Assembly: GCF_900103915.1 (NCBI RefSeq)
Contig: NZ_FNIG01000004.1
Coordinates: forward strand, 124,001-188,000
DNA from: Tenuibacillus multivorans
Lineage (GTDB): Bacteria > Bacillota > Bacilli > Bacillales > Alkalibacillaceae
DNA: 64,000 nucleotides
Direction of reading: 5' to 3'
Shown here one piece after another: positions 1-9,287 of this stretch. The notes beneath the pieces are model-generated. The model saw nothing but the letters and a program-made list of their open reading frames with translations, was not told where the DNA came from and did no database searches. Positions within the stretch are counted from its first letter, which is position 1. Every line of letters begins with the position of its first letter. A program made the position numbers and the translations under genes.

Positions 1-1122
1 GTCTGGTTAAGTCTATTAATCGTTACATGGGGTGCTGCATTTTCCTCTACATTTGGAGGGATATCTCAGGTCCCACCTCTACAGTGGCTAGGAAGTGCGG
101 TTTTCTTTGCGTTGATCTTTCTACTTCCACTATTTCAGAGAAATCAATGGTTTATGACAATGACACTAAGCGGGGCCGCGGTTGTAACATCAATGGTATT
201 TATCTCTGAATCGAGCTCATACATATTATTAATCTATTCATACCTAGTTGGTGAGGTCCTTTTCCGTTTGTCACGTCAACAAGCCATTGCAGCTGGGTTA
301 ATATTAATGACTAGCTTCTTGATCGCTACACCTTTTACAATTAGATTTTCTTTATTATTGATTGTTTTTATGGCAGTCGTAGCGGTACTGGCTTATAGAC
401 ACTTGCAGCAGTGGAATGAGGCTGATGCCCGCTATGATGCATTATTACATGAATATCGAAGACTTAAAAGAAAATCGGCATCTGATGAGAAATTAGCGCG
501 GCAAGAGGAGCGAACGCAAATTGGTCGAGAGATTCATGATCGTGTTGGCCATAAGTTAACGAACCTCTTAATGCAATTGGAAGTGGCACGAATGGAAGCA
601 GACCAAGAGTCCAAGAACCGATTTCATATGTTAAAGGATTTAGCAAAAGAAAGCTTAAACGAAACGAGACAGGCAGTAAAAGCGATGAATCAAGATGAGA
701 TTGGTGGACTACCGGCTATCATTCGGTTGATTCGTAAGCTTGAAGCAGAAAATTATATTCGCATTCATTTTTTAGTAAAAAATCGTGCGTTTTCTGCTGA
801 TTTAGATGTTGAGCAGACTGTGGCTGTGTATCGTGCTGTTCAAGAAGCGCTAACGAATGTGATGCGCCATAGTTCAGAGCGTGAAGCGTCGGTCTTATTT
901 GAGTCGCCTGGTGGAAGTGTGTTTCGTTTCGAAGTGTCGAATCCGATTGTAGATGATTACGAGTACCGCGAGGGCTATGGTTTACGTTCGATGCGTGAAC
1001 GGTTAAAGAAGGTTGATGGACGGTTGGATATTTTAACCTATCAACATAAATTCACTATCCGTGGTACATTACCCGTGATTAAAAAAGGAAGTGATTCAGA
1101 TGCATCGCATGTTACTAGCTGA
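1..1122 (+). CDS. Sensor histidine kinase, NarL/DesK type (5' partial)
   Basis: Membrane sensor kinase of a two-component pair. The reading frame is open from base 1, so the start lies upstream of the window. Hydrophobic segments fill roughly the first 130 visible residues, then a charged linker leads to a HisKA_3 dimerisation helix with EERTQIGREIHDRVGH. The phospho-acceptor His is about residue 179 of the visible part. The ATPase N-box (QEALTNVMRHS) and the G-box (GYGLRSMRERL) follow. It overlaps the response regulator gene by 23 nt, so the two are surely cotranscribed. The five-gene layout with an ABC exporter resembles B. subtilis systems such as YvfTU with YvfRS; the signal is unknown. 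Confidence 0.93.
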   Translation, partial: VWLSLLIVTWGAAFSSTFGGISQVPPLQWLGSAVFFALIFLLPLFQRNQWFMTMTLSGAAVVTSMVFISESSSYILLIYSYLVGEVLFRLSRQQAIAAGLILMTSFLIATPFTIRFSLLLIVFMAVVAVLAYRHLQQWNEADARYDALLHEYRRLKRKSASDEKLARQEERTQIGREIHDRVGHKLTNLLMQLEVARMEADQESKNRFHMLKDLAKESLNETRQAVKAMNQDEIGGLPAIIRLIRKLEAENYIRIHFLVKNRAFSADLDVEQTVAVYRAVQEALTNVMRHSSEREASVLFESPGGSVFRFEVSNPIVDDYEYREGYGLRSMRERLKKVDGRLDILTYQHKFTIRGTLPVIKKGSDSDASHVTS

Positions 1123-1738
1123 AGATCAGTCATTAGTCATGCAAGGTTTGAAGATGATGATTGAGACAGACGATGAATTGCGTGTGACCGGTGAAGCAAA
1201 AAACGGGAATGAAGCGATCAGTCTTTGTGAAAAGCAGTGGTTTGACGTAGCTATTTTAGATATTCGAATGCCTGAAATGGATGGACTTGAAGCGGCCAAA
1301 ATAATTCGAGAACGTTGGCCAGATATAAAGGTTTTAATGTTGACTACTTTTAATGATGATGAATATGCTCTTGAAGCACTGCGTATCGGAGCCCATGGGT
1401 ATATGTTAAAGGATGCTGATGCGGAATCATTAATTAAATCTATTAAAAGCTGTTTAGCAGGAGGCTTGCAGATTCAAGGAGAGGTTGCTGCAAAAGTGGT
1501 TCCTCGCTTGCTCGAAAAAGAGACTCATCATGAGCCTAAGCTTCATCGTGATTTAACGCCACGGGAGACCGACATTTTAAAACGAATTGGGGAAGGTAAA
1601 AGTAATAAAGAAATTGCTGACGAGCTTGCTTTATCGGTCGGTACAGTGAAAAACCATATTAGTGTGTTACTCGATAAATTGAATTTGCGCGACCGTACTC
1701 AGTTAGCGATATTTGCGATAAAAAATCAGTTGGTATAG
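1100..1738 (+). CDS. Response regulator, NarL/FixJ family (LuxR-type HTH)
   Basis: Cytoplasmic DNA-binding partner of the upstream kinase, 212 residues. The receiver domain has acidic residues near the N-terminus, phospho-acceptor Asp54 in DVAILDIRMPEMDG, a Thr in LMLTTFND and Lys in YMLKDAD. The C-terminal LuxR helix-turn-helix starts at LTPRETDIL and includes NKEIADELALSVGTVKNH. ATG 1100 is preferred over GTG 1091 because AAGGAAGTGA ends 5 nt before it. A likely target is the ABC exporter operon that follows; this is inferred from position only. Confidence 0.93.
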   Translation: MHRMLLAEDQSLVMQGLKMMIETDDELRVTGEAKNGNEAISLCEKQWFDVAILDIRMPEMDGLEAAKIIRERWPDIKVLMLTTFNDDEYALEALRIGAHGYMLKDADAESLIKSIKSCLAGGLQIQGEVAAKVVPRLLEKETHHEPKLHRDLTPRETDILKRIGEGKSNKEIADELALSVGTVKNHISVLLDKLNLRDRTQLAIFAIKNQLV

Positions 1739-1742
1739 ACAT

Positions 1743-1823
1743 TATGCGCGGGATCCAGTGACTTATGCGCGACTTTTAAGGTTTACGCGCGGAATCTAAA
1801 ATATATGCGCGACTTCCAAATTG
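1743..1823. repeat. Array A: four ~20-nt degenerate repeats, core TATGCGCG
   Basis: Units begin at 1743, 1764, 1784 and 1804, a spacing of 21, 20 and 20 nt. Cores are TATGCGCG, TATGCGCG, TACGCGCG and TATGCGCG, mostly followed by ACTT or GAAT. The array begins 5 nt after the response regulator stop. A TATAAT at 1825-1830 directly follows and may be the -10 of the exporter promoter. See the findings for the related arrays. Confidence 0.8.
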
Positions 1824-1871
1824 TTATAATAAAATGACTCTGGTCATGGATCATTTTATAAATCAGTGACT

Positions 1872-1902
1872 GAAGGCAGTGTTCGTACTGTCTTCTTTTT
1901 TT
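1872..1902 (+). terminator. Hairpin with T-run before the exporter genes
   Basis: GAAGGCAGT pairs with ACTGTCTTC around a 6-nt loop and is followed by a run of T. It lies 39 nt before the exporter ATG. It could terminate transcripts from the two-component genes or act as an attenuator in the exporter leader. Confidence 0.6.
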
Positions 1903-1940
1903 ATATATTAGGATTAGATGAAGTGAAGGAGGAGAAGTGA

Positions 1941-2873
1941 ATGTTAGAAACAGTTGATTTGAAAAAAGTATTCAAAAATAACGTTGCGGTCAATGATGCC
2001 AATCTTTATTTGGACCAAGGCGAATCAGTCGGCTTACTCGGTCCGAACGGGGCTGGTAAGTCAACAACTATTTCAATGATTTCATCGCTGTTGGTACCAA
2101 CCTCTGGTGATGTGAAGTGGCATGGGAAAAGTGTCGTGAAGGATCCAAAAACGATTCGCGATGTGCTCGGCGTTGTACCACAAGATATTGCACTTTACGA
2201 AGAATTATCAGCATTAGAGAATTTAAAGTTTTTTGGGAAGATATATGGCCTTAAAGGAAAAGAATTAGACACGAAAATAAATGAAGTCTTAGAAATTGTC
2301 GGTTTAGAAGAACGTCAGAAGGAACTCGTTAAAACCTATTCTGGCGGGATGAAGCGCCGTATTAACATCGCGGTTGCATTATTACATGAACCCGAGTTCA
2401 TTATCATGGATGAACCAACTGTAGGGATTGATCCACAGTCCAGAAACTATATATTGGAAATGGTACGTCAGTTAAATGAAGAGAAAGGGATGACGGTCCT
2501 TTATACAAGTCATTACATGGAGGAAGTAGAAAGGCTTTGTGATCGAATTTATATTATGGACCACGGTAAAATTATCGCCACCGGTACGAAGGATGAACTA
2601 ACGAGTATTTTATCCAGTGAAGAGACTATTTTGGTTGAGCTTGATCGGTCGTATCCGAATTTAATTCAAGCATTAGAAAGCCTTGATGATGTTTTACAAG
2701 TTACGGAGCACGATAAGGGGATTAAACTTATCGTACCTAAAGGGTGCCGTTTACTTGGAAAAGTATTTCAACAAGCCGAAAAAGAAGAGGCTCAAATCGT
2801 AAGTATCAATGTTCAAGTTCCGACGTTAGAAGATGTGTTTTTACATTTAACTGGTCGGAAGCTAAGGGATTAG
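1941..2873 (+). CDS. ABC transporter ATP-binding protein
   Basis: Nucleotide-binding subunit of an ABC-2 type exporter, 310 residues. Walker [10 protein letters not shown] lies near residues 34-42, the signature is YSGGMKRR, Walker B is EFIIMDEPT with the switch His in YTSHYMEE. The C-terminal ~80 residues form the accessory domain seen in DrrA/CcmA-like ATPases. AAGGAGGAGAAGTGA precedes the ATG. Two permease genes follow with short gaps, giving a complete exporter. Likely substrates are drugs, peptides or lipids; the sequence does not decide. Confidence 0.93.
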   Translation: MLETVDLKKVFKNNVAVNDANLYLDQGESVGLLGPNGAGKSTTISMISSLLVPTSGDVKWHGKSVVKDPKTIRDVLGVVPQDIALYEELSALENLKFFGKIYGLKGKELDTKINEVLEIVGLEERQKELVKTYSGGMKRRINIAVALLHEPEFIIMDEPTVGIDPQSRNYILEMVRQLNEEKGMTVLYTSHYMEEVERLCDRIYIMDHGKIIATGTKDELTSILSSEETILVELDRSYPNLIQALESLDDVLQVTEHDKGIKLIVPKGCRLLGKVFQQAEKEEAQIVSINVQVPTLEDVFLHLTGRKLRD

Positions 2874-2885
2874 GAGGTGTAAGTG

Positions 2886-4166
2886 ATGCTAACATTTTTG
2901 AAAAAAGATGTGCTCGTGCTGTTTCGTGATAAAACAGAACTGGCTGTATTATTACTAATGCCTCTCGTATTAACGGCTATATTAGGCTTTGCTTTAGGTG
3001 GATTGATGTCAGGTGATGGAGATTTTTTAAATGCCAAGGTGGCTGTTGTTCAAGAAGACGACTCAGAAGAAGGACTTGAGCGCTTTATAAATGAGGTTGA
3101 TGCTTTACCTATACCGGATGAGGCAAAGGAGCAGATGATTAAAGCCACTGAATCCTTTCAACCTGCATCCATGTTAAATGAAGTGTTCGATAGCGATGAA
3201 TTAGGTGACATGCTAGACGTAACTTACCTAAATAAGTCAGAAGCCCAAGAAGCACTTGAAGATGAAGAAATATCATCCATATTACGTCTGCCCGAAGGAT
3301 TTACTTATGAAACGTTAAGAAAAATGATATTGGATCAAGGTGAAGGTAGTGAATTGATCATACAATCAGGGGAACATAGTACGTTGTCATCTGGTGTGTT
3401 AGGAGATATTATGAATGGTTTTGCAGCAAATCTGAATTTAGAAACAGCAATCGCAAAAGCTGCTATGGAAGAAATCGACCAGTCATCAAAACAAACGGAT
3501 GCGGTTAACGAAATGGGTCAGATCGAATCTGTCTCAGATCAGGACCCTGTTTCCTCGCTTAAGTATTATACTTTTGCGATGGCCGTTATGTTTGCCTTAT
3601 TTACAGCTTCAACAATGGCTAGTAAAGCGTATGTAGAGAACTATCAGAACGTATTTGACCGAATCTTATTAACAGGTAAGCATCCCTATTTATATTTGTC
3701 AGGTAAAGCTTCTTCAACGACGATTATTGTCTTTATACAAATTGCGATATTACTGATCATTTCGAGTATGTTATTTCAGTCGTTAAGTTTTGATTCATTC
3801 AGCCAATGGATGGGGATAACACTTATTACACTGATCTTTGCATTATGTATCGCCGCAATAGGTTCACTGCTTATTTCAATTACGATTAGGTCAAATAGTA
3901 ATGTGATTCCAGGTGTTTTCTCAGGTGGAATCGTGAGCGTCTTTGCCTTCTTAGGGGGTAGTTTCGTTCCAACATCACAGCTTCCAGATATCATTGGAAA
4001 AATAGGAAGCTGGACACCAAATGGTATGGCGATGAATGCCTATCTTCAATGGTCACAGGGACTTGGAATTTCATTTATAAGTCCATTGTTAATGAGACTA
4101 TTAATTTTAACGCTTGTGATATGGATATTAAGCTTACTCATTTTCCCAAGAAGGAGGGAGGCATAG
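2886..4166 (+). CDS. ABC-2 type permease with large external loop
   Basis: Membrane subunit of the exporter, about 426 residues. One N-terminal membrane segment near residues 20-40 is followed by a ~190-residue extracytoplasmic region rich in Asp and Glu. At least five C-terminal membrane segments follow, the ABC2_membrane_3 layout (YhgE/DrrB-like). ATG 2886 is chosen over GTG 2883 because AGGAGGTGT ends 5 nt before it. It probably forms a heterodimer with the next permease. Confidence 0.88.
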   Translation: MLTFLKKDVLVLFRDKTELAVLLLMPLVLTAILGFALGGLMSGDGDFLNAKVAVVQEDDSEEGLERFINEVDALPIPDEAKEQMIKATESFQPASMLNEVFDSDELGDMLDVTYLNKSEAQEALEDEEISSILRLPEGFTYETLRKMILDQGEGSELIIQSGEHSTLSSGVLGDIMNGFAANLNLETAIAKAAMEEIDQSSKQTDAVNEMGQIESVSDQDPVSSLKYYTFAMAVMFALFTASTMASKAYVENYQNVFDRILLTGKHPYLYLSGKASSTTIIVFIQIAILLIISSMLFQSLSFDSFSQWMGITLITLIFALCIAAIGSLLISITIRSNSNVIPGVFSGGIVSVFAFLGGSFVPTSQLPDIIGKIGSWTPNGMAMNAYLQWSQGLGISFISPLLMRLLILTLVIWILSLLIFPRRREA

Positions 4167-5270
4167 ATGAAGGCTTTATTTTTATTACAATGGCAGCGTC
4201 TAAAAAGGGAACCGCTGTTAATCGGATCGATGATTTTGATGTCTATTATATTTGTTTTATCTATGGGAAGCTCATCAGTTGGTGATGCGGTTAGTGTTCC
4301 TACTTCATTTGATGAATCGATAAATGAAGAAGAGCGAGAGTCTTGGTTAGATCGTTTAAATCAAGCGGAAGGGTTTTCTTTCTTTCAAACCGATGAGAAA
4401 AAAGCTCGAGAGGATGTTGCTCTAGGGACGGTTCCTTTTTCGTTAAAGGTCATGGAAAATGATTATCAATTACTCATTTTAAATGAAAGTGCAGAACTTC
4501 AAATGTTAGACCAAGTCGTTAGGCAAACCTTTATCAATGAAGCTCGTTTAACAGCTGTGGAGGAGCAGGTCAACCAAGAGAGTTTTCGGGAAGAGGTTGA
4601 CCAATATATGTCAGAACCGCCTCTCGTCGTTAAAAATGAAACGATAGGAACGGAAAGTGACAATGTTGGCTATAATAATGAACTACAAGTCCTGTTCGGT
4701 ATGACGCTGTTTTTCTCGATGTATACGATTATTTTTAGTCTAAGTAAAATAGCTGAAGAAAAACGTTCGGGAACAATGAATCGAATTATTTTGTCACCCG
4801 TCAGAAAGTGGCAGGTTTATTTAGGATATATGGGGTATTCATTTGTAATCGGCTTTGTCCATATCGTTTCAGTTTTTCTATTATTTAAATACGTGTTTGA
4901 CTTTGATGTAGGTGACCATTTTGGATCCTTAATTGTCGTTGTTGGGTGCTTTGTCTTTTCCGTAGTTGCATTAGGGATGTTAATGTTAGGATCAGTTAAA
5001 ACATTGGAACAATTAAATGCAGTCGTTCCTATTGTAACGGTTAGTATGGCCATGATCGGTGGAGCTTATTGGCCAATTGAAGCTGTAAGTAATAATATTC
5101 TTTTAGCGATATCAAAAGTGGTACCCGTCACGTATACGATGGAGGCTCTTAAAAGTATTGCCATTTATAACCAAAATTTATCAGGGGTTTTAGAACCGAT
5201 TTCTATCGTATTATTAATCGGTGTTTTGTGTATGGGAATTGGTGTTAATTTATTCGAGCGTAAGGCATGA
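4167..5270 (+). CDS. ABC-2 type permease
   Basis: Second membrane subunit of the exporter, 367 residues, with the same plan as its neighbour: an N-terminal membrane segment, an external acidic domain and about five C-terminal membrane segments. The ATG directly follows the TAG of the previous gene, with AGGAGGGAGG as ribosome site. It ends the operon and is followed by a clear terminator. Confidence 0.88.
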   Translation: MKALFLLQWQRLKREPLLIGSMILMSIIFVLSMGSSSVGDAVSVPTSFDESINEEERESWLDRLNQAEGFSFFQTDEKKAREDVALGTVPFSLKVMENDYQLLILNESAELQMLDQVVRQTFINEARLTAVEEQVNQESFREEVDQYMSEPPLVVKNETIGTESDNVGYNNELQVLFGMTLFFSMYTIIFSLSKIAEEKRSGTMNRIILSPVRKWQVYLGYMGYSFVIGFVHIVSVFLLFKYVFDFDVGDHFGSLIVVVGCFVFSVVALGMLMLGSVKTLEQLNAVVPIVTVSMAMIGGAYWPIEAVSNNILLAISKVVPVTYTMEALKSIAIYNQNLSGVLEPISIVLLIGVLCMGIGVNLFERKA

Positions 5271-5294
5271 TTGAAATGATTGGCAGGTATATTC

Positions 5295-5330
5295 GCACGG
5301 TGATTTCCAACTTGAATCACCGTGCTTTTT
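5295..5330 (+). terminator. Terminator of the exporter operon
   Basis: GCACGGTGATT pairs with AATCACCGTGC, followed by TTTTT. It lies 25 nt after the last permease gene. Apart from this hairpin the gap 5271-5594 is AT-rich and I see no other feature in it. Confidence 0.9.
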
Positions 5331-5594
5331 ATCTCATTTGGAAAGAAGTTAATGTATGAGTTTTCAGTCATATCTTTATTAATCGGAGAACAAGCTGGTA
5401 GAAGTACGGTTTAATTATTTTCGGATCGTGTTCACCTTGCGAACGGCTTTTAATCTATTATTTAAAAATTACAGAAATACTAATACAGAAAAAATTAAAA
5501 AAAACAAAACAATAAAAGAAAGATTCAAACTGAGTATCCATTCTTTTTCTTAGGTGTTTTTGCTTCTTCTACACTAGGTTGGTTTATTACAAGA

Positions 5595-5882
5595 ATGGTG
5601 TCTGGATCGCCTAGTGGTCTTCTGGCAGGAGCAATATTTTTAGGTTGGAGTTACTTTTCTAGTTATGAGACTCGCTTGATGCAGGACCTTTTATCCAATG
5701 GTATTGATTCTTTACAGGATGATCTAATTGAGTTTATGAATGAGCATACTGATTATAGTCAAATTCAGGTCGAAGTTCCTTTTGTTGAGTATGAACTAAG
5801 GGATGGATCGAAATTTAAAATTGTACAAGGAAATTGTCATATTTCTGGAGTACTTACTGAAAATGGTTGGATTTACTACTAA
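5595..5882 (+). CDS. Hypothetical small membrane protein, possibly 5'-truncated
   Basis: The frame encodes a membrane stretch (GLLAGAIFLGWSYF) and a C-terminal soluble part rich in Asp and Glu; I do not recognise the family. The same frame is open back to 5499 and would add a second membrane stretch (FFFLGVFASSTLGWFIT), but there is no start codon or ribosome site there, only an A-rich run. The ATG at 5595 also lacks a good ribosome site. It may be a gene whose 5' end was lost or frameshifted in the A-rich tract. Confidence 0.4.
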   Translation: MVSGSPSGLLAGAIFLGWSYFSSYETRLMQDLLSNGIDSLQDDLIEFMNEHTDYSQIQVEVPFVEYELRDGSKFKIVQGNCHISGVLTENGWIYY

Positions 5883-5895
5883 ATAAAACACCGAT

Positions 5896-6054
5896 AGAGG
5901 CTGGGGCAAAACCCAGTAAAATAAAAAAATCGTGGGTGACATCATTGTTGATGAAATATGATAAAAACACACAAAAAATGGCACTGAACCATACATTTTT
6001 ATGGTTCGGTGCCATTTTTACGTTATTTTTGGCTAGTTATGTCCCAGCCCACTT
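5896..6054. repeat. GGCTGGGAC-bounded intergenic repeat, short copy
   Basis: The ends are imperfect inverted repeats, AGGCTGGGGCAAAAC on the left and GTTATGTCCCAGCCC on the right. Inside, at about 5977-6020, AAATGGCACTGAACCATA pairs with its complement around a short loop and ends in a T-run. It sits between convergent genes and likely serves as their terminator. A second, longer member lies at 12383-12652. Confidence 0.75.
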
Positions 6055-6102
6055 GAAATTACTTTGAACGGAAACGGCCAGCATAATACCAACCTCTTCC
6101 TT

Positions 6103-7008
6103 TTATTTTGCTTGTAAACGTGCAATTCGGTCGCCTAGGTCCGGGTGAGATGAGAACATGCTTGTTTTTTGTTTATTGTTAATCTTAAGTGTTTGAACGG
6201 CATTATCATCTTGATGCGGATCACGTACTCTATCTACTTGGCGTTTTAATGATTCAAGTGCATGAATCATTTTATCTTTACCAGCTAAATCCGCCCCACC
6301 ATTATCGGCATGATATTCACGATAACGTGAGTAAGCAAAGACGACAATGGATCCTAAAATAGAGAATAGGATTTGGAAAATAATAATCGCTGCAAAGTGC
6401 ACAATGACACGCATTTCTTCACGAACAAAGCTTGATACAATACTAGCGACGATACGTGATAAGAATACGACAAATGTGTTGACAACACCTTGTAGAAGCG
6501 TCATGGTGACCATGTCTCCATTTGCAACGTGAGCAACCTCGTGTGCTAGTACACCTTCAACGGCATCGTCATCCATGGTTTCAAGAAGTCCTGCTGATAC
6601 TGCAACTAAAGATTTCTTTTTTGATGGTCCTGTTGCAAAAGCGTTGACTTCTTTTGAGTTATAAATACCGACCTCAGGCATATACATAAGTCCTGCTGCA
6701 CGTGAAAGGCGGTGAACTTTTTCAACTAAATCGCGTTCACGGGCTGACATGTTTTTGCTTGGGTCAATAACGCGAACACCCATCATCTTCTTAGCCATCC
6801 AGCGTGACATGGCGAGTGAGATAAATGAGCCTGCAAAACCAACGATAATACTAAAAATCATTAGTGCCCGGTAGTCAAGGCCACCTAAACCGTTGATTCC
6901 ACTTATACTACCTAGATCAAAAAATGCTGATAGAGCGGACCACACAATGACAATCGTGGTCATAACTAGAATGTTGGTTAAAATGAAAAACATTAATCGT
7001 TTACCCAA
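6103..7008 (-). CDS. htpX: Membrane zinc metalloprotease HtpX
   Basis: Quality-control protease of the cytoplasmic membrane, peptidase family M48B, 301 residues. Two N-terminal membrane segments span about residues 5-30 and 48-66. The zinc motif HEVAH is at residues 156-160, and two further hydrophobic segments lie between about 175 and 225. A Glu downstream ([12 protein letters not shown]) would be the third zinc ligand. The start is TTG 7008 with AGGGGGAT 9 nt upstream; an in-frame ATG at 6993 is the alternative. It stands alone and is convergent with the upstream small gene. Confidence 0.93.
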   Translation of the reverse strand: MGKRLMFFILTNILVMTTIVIVWSALSAFFDLGSISGINGLGGLDYRALMIFSIIVGFAGSFISLAMSRWMAKKMMGVRVIDPSKNMSARERDLVEKVHRLSRAAGLMYMPEVGIYNSKEVNAFATGPSKKKSLVAVSAGLLETMDDDAVEGVLAHEVAHVANGDMVTMTLLQGVVNTFVVFLSRIVASIVSSFVREEMRVIVHFAAIIIFQILFSILGSIVVFAYSRYREYHADNGGADLAGKDKMIHALESLKRQVDRVRDPHQDDNAVQTLKINNKQKTSMFSSHPDLGDRIARLQAK

Positions 7009-7156
7009 TCTATTTATCCCCCTGTTATTTTAATATAATATTCAGTCACTATTATACCACTTTTTCAAGGATGAAGAAATGTATTTGAATGTCATATGTA
7101 ACGCGTCAATTTCTTTAGGCATATGTTATAAAAAGTATGCTAATAGGAGGATGACT

Positions 7157-7771
7157 ATGTATTATCCATACCAGTACGATCCAAATCGTATGTTTGGCCC
7201 GATGCCGTATCAACCGTTTTTTGATGGACGACAACAAGTAATCCAAGGTCAGGCTACGTGGACAGAGGGAGGACAAGTCACAAAATGTAATATCCCTTGG
7301 TCAGATAATCAGTATATGACAGTGGCCGTGAGTCCGAGAAGTGGTTTTCAATGCGGTCAAACACTAAATGTAAGAAATCCACAAAACACTCGTGAGGTAT
7401 TAGTTGAGGTTGTTGACACGGTTGAAAATTACCCACCTAATCGAATTAATTTGCACAGACGAGCGTTTGAGGCCTTAGGTGCAAATCCAGATGTAGGCGT
7501 TCTAGATGTTGAAATTACACCTTCGCCTGAGCTTGAACAATTACAATTTGGAAAATATCTACTTGAGATTGTTAACGTCGGTTACCCTGGTTATCGTATA
7601 ACAGATTATCAGTCATTAGGAACTGAGAATGTTTCTAGTAATCGTAAAAGAGAAAGATATGATTTTACATTACAGTCACCAAGAGAAACAATCACCGTTC
7701 GTGGCAGTGTTGTCTATAATCCAAATACCAATCGCGTTATTTCATTCGATCTAAGTGAGGTTGAACAATAA
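7157..7771 (+). CDS. RlpA-like double-psi beta-barrel protein with DUF3889-like tail
   Basis: 204 residues. The N-terminus (MYYPYQYDPNRMFGPMPYQ) is rich in Tyr and Pro, as in some spore coat proteins, and there is no signal peptide. Residues ~30-125 fit an RlpA/expansin-type barrel, with GQATWTEGGQVTKC at its start and NLHRRAFEALG near its end. The last ~70 residues (KYLLEIVNVGYPGYRITDY onward) resemble DUF3889. ATG 7157 is used because AGGAGG ends 6 nt before it, so the longer open frame from 7079 is not translated. A coat or envelope role is an inference. Confidence 0.75.
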   Translation: MYYPYQYDPNRMFGPMPYQPFFDGRQQVIQGQATWTEGGQVTKCNIPWSDNQYMTVAVSPRSGFQCGQTLNVRNPQNTREVLVEVVDTVENYPPNRINLHRRAFEALGANPDVGVLDVEITPSPELEQLQFGKYLLEIVNVGYPGYRITDYQSLGTENVSSNRKRERYDFTLQSPRETITVRGSVVYNPNTNRVISFDLSEVEQ

Positions 7772-7775
7772 CGCT

Positions 7776-7812
7776 AAAAAGTCACAGCAATTAAATCGGC
7801 TGTGACTTTTTA
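7776..7812 (+). terminator. Terminator after the beta-barrel gene
   Basis: AAAAAGTCACAGC pairs with GCTGTGACTTTTT around a 10-nt loop. Confidence 0.9.
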
Positions 7813-7854
7813 CATCATAATTAATGTTATAATATTCAAAAGAGGGTGAGATTT

Positions 7855-8373
7855 TTGAAACATGCATTCGTTATTGGTGGTTCCGGTATGCTTGCAGGTA
7901 CAAGCCTATGGTTAGCACAAAATGGATATCATGTTTCCATCGTAGGCCGAACAGAGAAGAAGATGAAGTCGTTACTTTTGCAAACCGAAAACATAACACC
8001 ATTATATCTAGATTACCAGGATGAGTCTGAATTTCGTCATGGTATTCAACATTCGATTAAACAAAATGGCCCAATACAATTAGTTGTGGCATGGATTCAT
8101 CGTGTTACAGGCAATCCGGTGCGCGTTATGATGGATGAATTATCTCATCAAATCAATGACTGGGACTTATACCATGTGTTGGGTAGCAATTCGAATATAG
8201 AAGAGATAAGAAGAGGTATCAATACGCCTAAAGGCTGTCGATATCATCAAGTGCAGCTTGGTTTCGTTATCGAAAATGATGTGTCTCGATTAAATACAAG
8301 AAAAATGTTCATGTCATTGGACAACTTGAACCCTGGGATCAGCACCCATAAAGGAGGATTTTATGAAAAATGA
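7855..8373 (+). CDS. Short NAD(P)-binding Rossmann-fold protein (SDR-like)
   Basis: About 172 residues. The N-terminal GGSGMLAGTSLWLAQNGYH is a glycine-rich nucleotide motif, followed by VSIVGRTEKK, which suggests NADP binding. It is much shorter than a classical SDR and lacks the usual YxxxK pair, so the activity is open. TTG 7855 (5 nt after AGAGGGTGAG) is preferred over GTG 7846. It overlaps the next gene by 11 nt and leads a run that continues into ecsAB. Confidence 0.75.
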   Translation: MKHAFVIGGSGMLAGTSLWLAQNGYHVSIVGRTEKKMKSLLLQTENITPLYLDYQDESEFRHGIQHSIKQNGPIQLVVAWIHRVTGNPVRVMMDELSHQINDWDLYHVLGSNSNIEEIRRGINTPKGCRYHQVQLGFVIENDVSRLNTRKMFMSLDNLNPGISTHKGGFYEK

Positions 8374-8560
8374 AAAGCCAGAAGATCGTCGTGAAAGAAT
8401 GCGTCAAGAAGAATTAAAACAGAACAAAGCCAGTCAAATGGGTGATGCCTTTGATCGTGCAAAGGGAGGAAGTTTGCAAGACTTAGTTGGAGGTAAAAGC
8501 TGGAAGGGTACGTTAGTCATTTTAGTAGTCATTGTGATTATTTTTATATTTATTAGGTAA
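8363..8560 (+). CDS. DUF6366-like small membrane protein
   Basis: 65 residues. A charged N-terminus (EDRRERMRQEELKQNKA) precedes FDRAKGGSLQDLVGG and a single C-terminal membrane helix. This matches my memory of the DUF6366 family, whose function is unknown. AAAGGAGG lies before the ATG. It overlaps the previous gene and lies close before ecsA, so it is probably part of the same operon. Confidence 0.75.
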   Translation: MKNEKPEDRRERMRQEELKQNKASQMGDAFDRAKGGSLQDLVGGKSWKGTLVILVVIVIIFIFIR

Positions 8561-8573
8561 GAGGTTGAGGTGT

Positions 8574-9287
8574 ATGGGAATGAAAATCTTAAATGTTTCA
8601 ATAGATGAAGCGGGTTACAGTCAAGATGAGGTCGTTATTCATGGCATTAATTTTGATATAAAAGAAGGTGAACTCATCGGCTTAATTGGTCCTAATGGGG
8701 CCGGAAAGAGTACGACGATAAAGTCTATATTAGGTACGTTAGAAAACGTTGTTGGTACGATTCAATTTCAAGACCAATCGATGCGATATGCTTACATACC
8801 AGAACAACCTGTATTTTATGAAGAACTAACCTTATGGGAACACATTCAATTCACAGCCTCAATTTGTGAGTTAACTGAACAGGAAATGACAGAACGTGCA
8901 AAGCCACTACTCGAAATTTTTAGGTTAGATGATGTGATTCACCAGCTTCCAAGTACATTTTCAAAAGGGATGCAACAAAAGTTGATGATTATTTTAGCTT
9001 TTTTAACGAAGCCCAATCTATATATTATCGATGAGCCGTTTGTTGGGCTAGATCCTAAAGCGATGAATGATTTTTTACGCTTATTGAATGAAGAACGTGA
9101 GCAGGGCGCAGCCGTTTTGATGTCTACTCATATGCTGGATACAGCTGAACGTATTTGTGACCGCTTTTTGTTAATCATGAAAGGAAGTATTATCGCCCAA
9201 GGGACATTGGCTGACATAAGAAACGCTGCCCAAGTTCAGGATGCAAACTTATTTGATAGCTTTGAAGCTCTCATGGAGCGTACATGA
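8574..9287 (+). CDS. ecsA: ABC transporter ATP-binding protein EcsA
   Basis: ATPase of the Ecs transporter, which in Bacilli affects protein secretion and regulated intramembrane proteolysis. Walker A is GPNGAGKST, the signature FSKGMQQK is slightly divergent, Walker B is LYIIDEP and the switch His lies in MSTHMLDT. The length of ~237 residues fits EcsA. The start is ATG 8574 or ATG 8580; GAGGTG at 8567-8572 fits the latter better. The EcsB-like permease overlaps its stop, which supports the name. Confidence 0.87.
   Translation: MGMKILNVSIDEAGYSQDEVVIHGINFDIKEGELIGLIGPNGAGKSTTIKSILGTLENVVGTIQFQDQSMRYAYIPEQPVFYEELTLWEHIQFTASICELTEQEMTERAKPLLEIFRLDDVIHQLPSTFSKGMQQKLMIILAFLTKPNLYIIDEPFVGLDPKAMNDFLRLLNEEREQGAAVLMSTHMLDTAERICDRFLLIMKGSIIAQGTLADIRNAAQVQDANLFDSFEALMERT

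Noticed and set aside
7079-7156. 26-codon N-terminal extension of the beta-barrel protein
   Set aside because: AGGAGG lies at the right distance before ATG 7157 and none before 7079.
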